DNA from: Actinoplanes sp. TFC3
GTDB taxonomy: Bacteria; Actinomycetota; Actinomycetes; Mycobacteriales; Micromonosporaceae
Direction: 5' to 3'
Length of the DNA: 64,000 bases
Assembly: GCF_001553785.1 (NCBI RefSeq)
Contig: NZ_LOJP01000001.1
Coordinates: forward strand, 633,367 to 697,366
Shown here: in pieces, positions 1 through 7,061 of the stretch
Position numbering within the stretch: position 1 is the first letter of the stretch
Layout: every line of letters begins with the position of its first letter
Made by a program: the position numbers and the translations under genes
Notes under the pieces: model-generated
Seen by the model: the letters and a program-made list of their open reading frames with translations, nothing else
What the model was told of the DNA's origin: nothing
Database searches by the model: none

Positions 1-2
1 TC

Positions 3-806
3 TATGACCTGTACGAGCGCGCGCACACGCCATGGGAGTGGCACGAGGCGATCTTCGACCGGGCCCGCCAGCACGGCCTCACCCCATTCTCCAGCCCGTT
101 CGACCGCACCGCCGTCGAGCTGCTGGAAAAGCTCGACGCCCCGATGTACAAGATCGCGTCGTCGGAGATCACCGACCTGCCGCTGGTCCGGCTCTGCGCC
201 AGCACCGGCAAGCCGCTGATCATCTCTACCGGCATGGCCACGCTGCAGGAGATCACCGCCGCCGTGGATGCCGCCCGGGGCGCCGGGGCCAGCGACATCG
301 TCGTGCTGTCGTGCACCGCTTCGTACCCGGCGCCGCCGGAATACACCAACCTGCGCCGCATCCCGGTGCTCGCCGAGGCGCTGCGCGTGCCGATCGGCTT
401 GAGTGACCACACACTCGGCATCGGCGTGCCGATCGCCAGCGTCGCGCTCGGCGCCTGCCTGATCGAAAAGCACATCACCCTGGACCGCGCCGACGGCGGC
501 GTGGACTCGGCGTTCTCGCTGGAGCCGCAGGAGCTTGCCGCGCTGGTCGTGGAGTCCGAGCGGGCCTGGCAGGGGCTGGGCACCACCACCATCGGCCCGA
601 ACGAAGCCGAGAAGGAAGGCCTGCGCTTCCGCCGGTCGCTGTACGTGGTCGCCGACGTCAAGGCCGGCGACGTGGTCAGCGAGGAGAACGTCCGGTCCAT
701 CCGCCCGACCGGCGGGCTCGCCCCCGACAGCATCGCCTTGGTGCTCGGGCGCACCTTCCAGCAGGACGCGGCAAAGGGCACGCCGCTGTCCTGGGAATTG
801 ATCTGA
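3..806 (+). CDS. pseI: Pseudaminic acid synthase-type (NeuB/PseI family) protein, 5' end outside the window
   Basis: Condenses phosphoenolpyruvate with a 6-deoxy-hexosamine to make a nonulosonic acid (pseudaminic or sialic type) in the cytoplasm. The visible part is open from the window edge, so the N-terminus is missing. It shows the NeuB TIM-barrel signatures PFSSPFD, YKIASSEITD, ISTGMA, LSCTASYP and GLSDHT, then EKHITLDR, and ends in a C-terminal SAF (antifreeze-like) domain with RRSLYVVADVKAGD and NVRSIRPTGG. SASYP-like and SDHT motifs fit PseI at least as well as NeuB, but substrate cannot be fixed from sequence alone. The next gene starts 15 bases downstream, so it probably belongs to the same operon. 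Such sugars commonly decorate flagellin or surface polymers, which would suit motile zoospores. Confidence 0.85.
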   Translation, partial: YDLYERAHTPWEWHEAIFDRARQHGLTPFSSPFDRTAVELLEKLDAPMYKIASSEITDLPLVRLCASTGKPLIISTGMATLQEITAAVDAARGAGASDIVVLSCTASYPAPPEYTNLRRIPVLAEALRVPIGLSDHTLGIGVPIASVALGACLIEKHITLDRADGGVDSAFSLEPQELAALVVESERAWQGLGTTTIGPNEAEKEGLRFRRSLYVVADVKAGDVVSEENVRSIRPTGGLAPDSIALVLGRTFQQDAAKGTPLSWELI

Positions 807-821
807 GAGGCACGAACGCCG

Positions 822-2402
822 GTGTGGCTGAAAGCTAACAGCAAAGAACTCCAGTGGTTCCTGGAGTCGGCAACCGTCTACTGGGAGAAAAACCTCCCGA
901 AGCCGGCCGACGACGCGGTGATCGTGGTGGAGATGTTCCACCAGGACATCCGGGTGAATCTGCGCAACCTGGTGTTCGCGAACGCCTTGCGGCGGATGCA
1001 CCCGGCCCGCATGGTGGTGCTCACCGGCGTCGAGGACGCCTGGATGAAGACTCTGTGGAGCGGCTTCGACCTTGAGGTCGTACGCAAGGTCAGCGACGCG
1101 TTTGCCGGCTCCGAGGTGATCGACGTCTGGGAGAAGGTGCGCACCTCGGCCACCCCGGCCCGGCACGACGACACGATCGTGGAGTACACCGACGCGACGT
1201 TCTGCCGCCTCGCGAAGCTGCCGCGGCTGCCGGAGGGGTACAAGTCCCGGCCCGACTACCAACTGCGGCACGCGTACGCCACCCGGCTGCACGACATCTA
1301 CCAGGAGCTGTTCCAGCGCAACGTGGTGGCCCTGGTCACCAGCCACGTCGACTACGACCAGTGGGGGCTCGCCGCCGAGGCCGCCCGTCAGGCACAGGTG
1401 CCGATCATCCACACCCAGCAGACCGGGTGCATGAAGGCGTACGGGCTGTTCCCGGAGAACGACACCCGCACCGGTACGTTCCGGGCTGAGCTGACCCGTC
1501 AGATCGGCGACGTGTTCGAGAGCAAGGTCTGGACCCGGCGCGAGGAGCTGCGCCCGACCGCCGAGTTGGTGGCGTGGCGGGCCAAGGTCAACCTGGGCCG
1601 GCCCAGTTGGTGGCGGGGTGGGGTGACCGCGTCGGTGGACCTCAACAATCCGGCCGAGCGGGCCCGGCTTCGTACCCATGTGGTCGATCGTCTGGGGTTT
1701 GATCCGAACCGCCCGATCGTCACGGTCTACAACCACGCCGTCTCGGACGCGCTCGGCACCAACAAGGAACTCTTCCCGAGCCTGGCCGACTGGTTCGCCG
1801 GCACCGCAGCGTGGGCCGCCGAGCACCCCGAGGCGCAGTGGCTGTTCCTCGACCACCCCAGCCAGGCACTGTATGACTCCACCGGCTTCTTCGACTCCGT
1901 GGCCGCGCAGTACAAGCGCGTCAAGCACATGGCGTTCCGGCCCAGCGCCACGCTCAGCAAGAACGCGCTGTGGAGCCTGACCGACCTCGGCGTCACCGTG
2001 CGCGGCAGCGTCAGCAACGAGCTGCCCGCCTACGGCATCCCGGTGATCCAGGCCGGCTGGTCCGAGTGGAGCTCCTGCGGACTCTCCACGGTCGTCGAGG
2101 ACCAGGAGGCGTACTGGAAGACCCTGGAGCAGAGCATCACCGCCATCCGCGCGGGCGAGGAACTGGTCACCGAGGAGCAGGTCCGCCGCGCGCGGCTCTG
2201 GCTGTGGCTCTACCGCAGCGGCACCGACGTGGTCACCCCGCTCGTCCCGCAGTGGGAGGTCTGGCCGGCCGACACCATGCTCAAGACCCTGCGCGCCACG
2301 TTCCGGCACATCGAAGCCGACGCCGACCCGATGTACGCCTCGGTCGAGCGGATGTGGACGCGCCGCGAGCCGATGATGACCCGGACGGACTTCGGCGCAT
2401 GA
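822..2402 (+). CDS. GT-B-like glycosyltransferase candidate of the pseI operon
   Basis: A 526-aa protein of uncertain function, GTG start. There is no signal peptide or membrane span, so it is cytoplasmic. The C-terminal third carries an arrangement typical of the donor-binding half of GT-B enzymes acting on capsule or surface sugars: a segment VRGSVSNELPAYGIPVIQAG (about residues 390-410) followed by an acidic EDQEAYWKTL helix. The middle has SHVDYDQWGLAAEAARQ, a Rossmann-like approach. It follows pseI by 15 bases and its stop overlaps the next start (ATGA at 2399-2402), so it is translationally coupled. My inference is transfer of the nonulosonic acid made by the upstream enzyme to an acceptor. 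That function is not proven by any diagnostic motif. Confidence 0.65.
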   Translation: MWLKANSKELQWFLESATVYWEKNLPKPADDAVIVVEMFHQDIRVNLRNLVFANALRRMHPARMVVLTGVEDAWMKTLWSGFDLEVVRKVSDAFAGSEVIDVWEKVRTSATPARHDDTIVEYTDATFCRLAKLPRLPEGYKSRPDYQLRHAYATRLHDIYQELFQRNVVALVTSHVDYDQWGLAAEAARQAQVPIIHTQQTGCMKAYGLFPENDTRTGTFRAELTRQIGDVFESKVWTRREELRPTAELVAWRAKVNLGRPSWWRGGVTASVDLNNPAERARLRTHVVDRLGFDPNRPIVTVYNHAVSDALGTNKELFPSLADWFAGTAAWAAEHPEAQWLFLDHPSQALYDSTGFFDSVAAQYKRVKHMAFRPSATLSKNALWSLTDLGVTVRGSVSNELPAYGIPVIQAGWSEWSSCGLSTVVEDQEAYWKTLEQSITAIRAGEELVTEEQVRRARLWLWLYRSGTDVVTPLVPQWEVWPADTMLKTLRATFRHIEADADPMYASVERMWTRREPMMTRTDFGA

Positions 2403-3358
2403 TCGGCTCCTGGTTCGCCACCGACTACGACGAGGCGCCGCACTACGTCGGGGGTCTCCCGCTTGAGGTGGGCAGCGGCCGTGACCTGGCGATCGTCGAC
2501 CAGGTCGTGCGGGGCCAGTCCATCGTTGGCCGGGTGACCGGGGATTACGGTGCGGTAGGGGTCAAGATGCACAACCCCGGCGTGCCGACCCGCGTGTCAG
2601 TGCTGGTGCATCTGGACGAGGTGGCGACCCGCTGGTGGTCCGACCGGGTGCGCCCGTCGCGGCTGGCGCCTGAGCTGCCCCGGCTGGTGCTGGTGCGCGC
2701 TCAGGGTGCGCTGCGGGGGGCGGCGGTGCTGGCCCGGCGGCAGGGTTTGCGCAGCGCGGGTGGGGCCAAGGCAACCGTCGAGTTCGACCTGGGACCCGAG
2801 GACCTCGACGAGGACGGCTTGCTGATGGTCGAGCTGGCCGAACCGTCGCGGCCGGCGTGGACCACGGGCCGGATTGCCGCGCGTGCCGCTTTGGGTCTGC
2901 GGCTGGACAAGATTTCGGTACGTCCACAAGGCGGCCCGGCCACCGTTGCCGCCCCGGTGCCGACCGGCTGCGACCTGGCCATCATCCCTGCGGACGTACC
3001 GGAGGTCTTTCGTCTCGAAGTGTCCCCGGTAACGCCGGCGCCCCCGCTTCCGGTGTCGCCGACGCACAAGTGGGCCCGCAAGAAGCCAGCCCGCGCTGGT
3101 TTCAAGGCGCTGCGCATTGCCCGCCGTGCGAGTACGCGGGTTGTTGCCGAGGTGCACAAGTCGCGACCGGCTGATCAGTTCGGCGTTACGGCTACTGATC
3201 TGCTTGCGGAAGTAGCCGTGGAATTGGAAGTGGTGAAGCGCGCCCCCGGCAGCATCACGCTGCGCCGGACCACCCCCTCGGGCGGGCCGATCCTGGTCGG
3301 ATTGAAGCAAGCGGACCGGGGCTTGTCGTGCCGGGTCGTTCCGGTGGCTGGCGCATGA
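2399..3358 (+). CDS. Uncharacterised protein in the pseI operon
   Basis: A 319-aa protein that I do not recognise. The ATG at 2399 overlaps the upstream stop (ATGA), which decides the start. There is no signal peptide or clear membrane segment. The first 200 residues look like beta-rich sandwich sequence (GVKMHNPGVPTRVSVLVHLD, ATVEFDLGPEDLDEDGLLMVEL). A linker rich in Pro, Lys and Arg (about residues 215-250, with TPAPPLPVSP and HKWARKKPARAG) joins it to a short C-terminal part. Its stop again overlaps the next start. Its place between a probable glycosyltransferase and a beta-helix protein suggests a role in the same glycan pathway, for example acceptor recognition, but this is only context. 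Confidence 0.6.
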   Translation: MIGSWFATDYDEAPHYVGGLPLEVGSGRDLAIVDQVVRGQSIVGRVTGDYGAVGVKMHNPGVPTRVSVLVHLDEVATRWWSDRVRPSRLAPELPRLVLVRAQGALRGAAVLARRQGLRSAGGAKATVEFDLGPEDLDEDGLLMVELAEPSRPAWTTGRIAARAALGLRLDKISVRPQGGPATVAAPVPTGCDLAIIPADVPEVFRLEVSPVTPAPPLPVSPTHKWARKKPARAGFKALRIARRASTRVVAEVHKSRPADQFGVTATDLLAEVAVELEVVKRAPGSITLRRTTPSGGPILVGLKQADRGLSCRVVPVAGA

Positions 3359-4359
3359 TCCATCGCCCGGCGCTTGGCGTGGACGCCGGCCGCAATCGTC
3401 GCGTCCTGCAGGAAGTGCTCGACACGACGCCCGCCGGCAAGCTGGAGCTGCCGCCGGGCATCCACACGATCGCCGACGGACTGCGGGTGCCAGGCGGCTG
3501 GACCATCCGCGGTGCCTCGGTGGCCGGAGCAAACGGCGGCCAGCCCGAAACGTGGCTGGTCTCGGCCGGGACGACCGGTCATCCGGTGCTGCACATCCTC
3601 GGCTCCGACGTGGAGGTCAGCGACCTCGGCCTGCGCCCACCCCCGGCCGACCCCGGCGAACACGGCGGCGACCGCGGCACCGCCATCACCGTCGGCGACT
3701 ACCTGTATGCCGAAACCCCGTCGTGGATCGGCCGGGTCGACCTGCGCCGCATCCACGTCGAACGCCTGGGCGAGAAGCACGCCAACTGCATCGCCCTGAT
3801 GGGTGCGGTGAGTGACCTGACCCTGCACGACATCACGATCCGTGGTGGCTACACCGGCGTGGCCGTGCACTGGGGTGCGGTGGGAAAGGATGTCTCGTCG
3901 ATCATCGGCCCCACCTTCCACCCGCATCGGTTGACCGTTACTGACCTGCGGGTCAGCGATGCCTTGGAGGGCTTCTACCTCAGCTCCGTGCACGACGTCC
4001 GGGTCGAGGGCGCCTGCTTGCAGGACGTCGACATGGGCTTCCGCCTGTTACCGGGTGACAACACGGACCGGTTCGTCACCTCCGAGCAGGTGGGGACGAA
4101 CATCGAGATCAAGGACATCTGCGTACGCTGGCACGGACCGCTGTATGCCGTACGCGCGGCCGGCTGGGGCAAGAGCGAGGTCGACGGCGAGGTGAGCGTG
4201 CTGCAATACCGCGACACCGCCCTCCGCAACATCACCCTGCGTGGTGCGGGCACCGGCCCATCCTGGTCACCCCTGCTCATCGAACAAGCCGCCGGCGTGG
4301 AATTCGACAATGTCGTAGCCACCACCGAGCTGGCCGAGGGCTGCTGCCCCCTCCGCTAG
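3355..4359 (+). CDS. Right-handed beta-helix (pectate-lyase-like) protein
   Basis: A 334-aa protein. The ATG at 3355 overlaps the preceding TGA and is preferred to an in-frame start at 3328. It has the look of a parallel beta-helix: an N-terminal cap (VLQEVLDTTPAGKLELPPGIHTIADGLRVPGGWTIRGA, shown here only to mark about residues 20-50), then repeated short strands such as VEVSDLGL, LTLHDITIRGG, LTVTDLRVSD and VRVEGACLQDVD. This fold occurs in polysaccharide lyases, epimerases and phage or surface fibres. No signal peptide is visible, so it probably acts in the cytoplasm on operon-linked sugars or leaves by another route. No lyase catalytic residues could be assigned. It is the last gene of the coupled operon. 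Confidence 0.65.
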   Translation: MIHRPALGVDAGRNRRVLQEVLDTTPAGKLELPPGIHTIADGLRVPGGWTIRGASVAGANGGQPETWLVSAGTTGHPVLHILGSDVEVSDLGLRPPPADPGEHGGDRGTAITVGDYLYAETPSWIGRVDLRRIHVERLGEKHANCIALMGAVSDLTLHDITIRGGYTGVAVHWGAVGKDVSSIIGPTFHPHRLTVTDLRVSDALEGFYLSSVHDVRVEGACLQDVDMGFRLLPGDNTDRFVTSEQVGTNIEIKDICVRWHGPLYAVRAAGWGKSEVDGEVSVLQYRDTALRNITLRGAGTGPSWSPLLIEQAAGVEFDNVVATTELAEGCCPLR

Positions 4360-4368
4360 ATTCGTAGC

Positions 4369-4725
4369 GTGCGAGTGCTCCTGACAATCTCAGCCGGCGG
4401 CGTAGCCGGAGCCCTCTCCCGCTACAGCATCGGCATTCTGTTCCATCACTCGCTGTGGTCAACCTGGGCCATCAACGTCACCGGCTGCTTCCTGATCGGC
4501 ATCCTGATGGTCCTGATCACCCGCCGTTGGCCCCAGCAGCTCCTGATCCGCCCATTCTGGGGAGTAGGCGTGCTCGGCGGCTACACCACCTTCTCCACCG
4601 CCTCCGTCGACGTCCTGCGCGCCGCCCCGCTCGCCGGCCTGACGTACTGCGCGGCCACGCTGGTCGGCGCTGTGCTGGCGGTCTGGCTGGGCACGCTGAT
4701 TGCCGAATCGGTGGTCCGGGCGTGA
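4369..4725 (+). CDS. crcB: Fluoride channel CrcB/FluC, first copy
   Basis: A 118-aa membrane protein with four hydrophobic segments and the CrcB family signature GGYTTFST (about residues 66-74), plus the N-terminal GGVAGALSRY and WAINVTGC motifs. CrcB proteins form dimeric channels that expel fluoride across the plasma membrane. The GTG at 4369 is the start, ten bases after the beta-helix gene. Its stop overlaps the start of a second crcB (GTGA, 4722-4725). Tandem pairs like this are known in Gram-positive bacteria and probably assemble as heterodimers. No fluoride riboswitch is seen just upstream, because the gap to the previous gene is too short to hold one. Confidence 0.92.
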   Translation: MRVLLTISAGGVAGALSRYSIGILFHHSLWSTWAINVTGCFLIGILMVLITRRWPQQLLIRPFWGVGVLGGYTTFSTASVDVLRAAPLAGLTYCAATLVGAVLAVWLGTLIAESVVRA

Positions 4726-5075
4726 CGGCGTTGCTGGTGGCTCTCGGGGCCGCAGTGGGGGCGCCGCTGCGCTACCTGACCGACCGGTACGTCCAGGGGC
4801 GGCATCTCTCCGGGTTCCCGTGGGGGACGTTCACCGTCAACGTGGCCGGGTCGATGCTGCTCGGGTTCCTGCTGGGGATGCCGGTGGCGCCTTGGCTGGC
4901 AGCGTTGCTGGGGACGGGGTTCTGCGGGGCGCTCACGACGTATTCGACATTCAGCTTCGAGATTCTGGGGCTGGCTCGTGAGGGGCAGCGGTTCGTGGCT
5001 GTGGCTTATGCGCTGAGCAGCGTGCTGGCTGGGCTGGGCGCGGCAAGCGTGGGATTCCTGATCGCAGCAGCCTGA
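4722..5075 (+). CDS. crcB: Fluoride channel CrcB/FluC, second copy
   Basis: A 117-aa partner of the preceding gene. The GTG start at 4722 overlaps the upstream TGA. Family motifs are GAPLRYLTDRYV near the N-terminus, WGTFTVNVAGS, and the pore motif GALTTYSTFSFE at about residues 65-76, with four predicted membrane segments. Together with the first copy it would give a heterodimeric fluoride channel. The sequence is clearly diverged from copy one, so this is an old duplication and not a recent one. Confidence 0.92.
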   Translation: MTALLVALGAAVGAPLRYLTDRYVQGRHLSGFPWGTFTVNVAGSMLLGFLLGMPVAPWLAALLGTGFCGALTTYSTFSFEILGLAREGQRFVAVAYALSSVLAGLGAASVGFLIAAA

Positions 5076-5121
5076 TGCCCTTGTCGCTCGACTAGATGAC
5101 CGATCCCCCGGATGGATCGAT

Positions 5122-5585
5122 ATGGCGCTCGAAGACAGGGTTTGGCAGGGGCACTACGGTGAAGCTTTTGTACGGAGCCTGGCGTGCGCTGCTGGGCTCG
5201 TCACGTCCAAGAAGGACCTGGATGTTGATGGGGTGGATGTCCAACTGGGCTTCCCGGGATCGCTGGGCTCGGTTCGATACCCCGCCATCGAGGCCCACGT
5301 GAAATCCTGGTCCGCGCCTGGCGGCGATGACGAAAGCTTCCGCTACCCGCTTACCATCGCCAACTATGACGGCTGGTCGGTCAGGTCGGAAAGGATTTCC
5401 CACTCCCGCGGTATCTGTTCTTGGTGATTGTTCCACCGGAGAAAGCCAAGTACGCCGCTGCTTCAGAAGATTGCTTGCGCCTGCATCATGCTGCATACTG
5501 GGTTTCACTCATGAATGAAACGCCACGTGTCGAGTTGTCGGTGGCTGTTTCGAAAACAACAACCGTACCCAAAAGAATATCTTGA
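5122..5585 (+). pseudogene. DUF4365-domain (restriction-endonuclease-fold) gene with a frameshift
   Basis: The first frame from ATG 5122 gives WQGHYGEAFVRSLACAAGL, LDVDGVDVQLGFPG, RYPAIEAHVKSW and RYPLTIANYD, the N-terminal two thirds of a DUF4365 domain (PD-(D/E)XK-like nuclease fold). After ANYD this frame runs into a stop at 5425-5427. The expected continuation DFPLPRYLFLVIVPPEKAKY and HHAAYWVSL lies in the next reading frame and ends at TGA 5583-5585. One missing base near 5370 (for example a lost C in GACCGGCTG) would restore a protein of about 155 aa. It is either a broken gene or a sequencing error. The stretch is less GC-biased than its neighbours and sits 58 bases before an orphan gene. 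Confidence 0.75.
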
Positions 5586-5643
5586 ATACAGATACTCTTG
5601 TCGGGTTGCTCAGTCGCGGCCACCGGTGAGCGGAGGTGTTGTC

Positions 5644-6807
5644 ATGGATGTTCATATCGTTGATGCGCAGGCGCTGACGGCTCGTGAGCCGTCCCAGATC
5701 GCCCTCTACCTTCGCAGTAAGGGCTGGTGGGCGACGCCGGAGGCGGGCGGCACGCTGTGGCGGAAGAATGTGGCGGAAGGCGAAGTGGAGGCTCTCGTCC
5801 CCGCCAGCTCCCGCATGAAGGGCTATGCCGGCTTCGTCATGCAGCTTCTGGACCTGGTGGCCAAGGTGGAGCAACGGCAGCATATCGACATCTTCCGCGA
5901 CATCTCCTCTGCGGCGTCGGATATTCAATATGTCAAAATCATACCGGAATCCCCATCCGGAACCATTCCGTTGAATGATGCCTCCGAAGCGCTGGATCAT
6001 ATTCGTCAGTGGGTGCTTGCTGCGGCCGTAGGGGTCGCGAGCCCCTTACGAAGGCTGGTTCAGCCTGCCAAGAAGCCGGCTGCCGCGGTGGAGTTCATGC
6101 GCTCGGTTCGCCTCGGCCCCAGCTACGAGGGGAGCTACATCTGGTCTGTCGAGGTGCCCCTTCCCCCACGAATCGGTCAGGACACGATCGACTTCGAGGG
6201 TGAAAGAAACGCGGCTGAATCAATGCCCTTCGAGCGTCAGGTGTCCCAGCTGCTCTACTCGTCCAGCGCGAAAGCATGCAATGCGGCTCAACTCGTTGTC
6301 CAGCAGGACGAGGGGTTGGAGGCTTTCACGTCTCAAGCGGACGGTGGGGTGAGCGCAAATCTCTGTGAGGCGCTCGCCGGGCTGGCTGGCGAGTCGGAGT
6401 CGCCCTACGAGTTGAGCTTCCAGTGGGCGGTCTCGCGTCCTGTGGAGCCGACGTCAGTCATTCGCGTAGAGAAGCAAATCATCCAGGTGCTGTCGCAGGC
6501 GGCGAAGGAAATGCGGGCGCGTGCCCCCGAGGAAGACGTCCGGATCATTGGTAGCGTCGTTCGGCTGCACCGCGAGAGCAACTACGGCGTTGGCCAGGTA
6601 AGTATCGCGGGCATCATGGAGGGCGACGACTCGGAGCGTCTGTGGCGAGTATGGGCCGAGCTGACCGAGCAGGACTACGCCTTGGCCATCAGCGCGCACA
6701 ACTCAGGCGAGGCGGTTGCCGTCAGGGGTGACCTGACCAGGCGGGGCAGCCCCTCCAACCTCCATCGTGTGTCGGCTTTCGAGCTGGTTCCAGGGTTGAT
6801 CCGCTGA
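5644..6807 (+). CDS. Orphan 387-aa protein downstream of the DUF4365 gene
   Basis: No family recognised. The start is ATG 5644, preceded by a good GGAGG ribosome site at about 5632. A longer in-frame ATG at 5515 lies inside the DUF4365 reading frame and is not preferred. It has no signal peptide and no membrane span. The N-terminal part is alpha/beta (IVDAQALTAREPSQIALYL, GYAGFVMQLLDLVAKVEQ). The centre has RLGPSYEGSYIWSVEVPLPP, and the C-terminal 90 residues look like a compact beta-domain (SVVRLHRESNYGVGQVSIAG, EAVAVRGDLTRRG). Codon third positions are noticeably richer in A and T than in flanking genes, suggesting transfer. Pairing with a nuclease-fold gene raises the possibility of a two-gene defence or toxin unit, which is only inference. 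Confidence 0.7.
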   Translation: MDVHIVDAQALTAREPSQIALYLRSKGWWATPEAGGTLWRKNVAEGEVEALVPASSRMKGYAGFVMQLLDLVAKVEQRQHIDIFRDISSAASDIQYVKIIPESPSGTIPLNDASEALDHIRQWVLAAAVGVASPLRRLVQPAKKPAAAVEFMRSVRLGPSYEGSYIWSVEVPLPPRIGQDTIDFEGERNAAESMPFERQVSQLLYSSSAKACNAAQLVVQQDEGLEAFTSQADGGVSANLCEALAGLAGESESPYELSFQWAVSRPVEPTSVIRVEKQIIQVLSQAAKEMRARAPEEDVRIIGSVVRLHRESNYGVGQVSIAGIMEGDDSERLWRVWAELTEQDYALAISAHNSGEAVAVRGDLTRRGSPSNLHRVSAFELVPGLIR

Positions 6808-6821
6808 CAGCCGTGAGTTGA

Positions 6822-7061
6822 GCGACGAACACATACTCCAGCCTCAACCAACAGCCCTGGGGCGTACCGAAGCAGCTGCTTTTGGATGATGTGCAGAAGG
6901 CCGTGACCGACTCGTGGCAGCGCATCCTCGCGCCGGGCCGTTCTTTGCACCGGCAGTCAGCGTTGCGGTCGGCGGATGGCCGTTTCCGGCTGTGGCTGCA
7001 GAACGACGGCAACCTGGTGCTGGACCCCGGTCAAGGCGTCGTGGTCGAGCGGCGCCTGGGG
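6822..7061 (+). pseudogene. Bulb-type (B-) lectin domain remnant
   Basis: The plus frame from about 6822 to 7061 encodes sequence typical of one repeat of a mannose-binding bulb lectin: RILAPGRSLHRQSALRS, then DGRFRLWLQNDGNLVLD, the QxDxNxV-type sugar-binding signature (QNDGNLV). There is no convincing start codon (only TTG at 6882) and no proper end. After the domain the frame just continues antisense through the cyclic-di-GMP gene, so the reading frame is not a real gene. It looks like a fragment left by a rearrangement at the edge of the accessory islet. It could instead be the tail of a short expressed peptide. Confidence in the domain similarity is moderate, and low in function. Confidence 0.5.

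Noticed and set aside
4369-5075. Fluoride riboswitch for crcB
   Set aside because: Only nine bases separate the first crcB from the preceding gene, and no fluoride-riboswitch core was seen within the end of the beta-helix gene.
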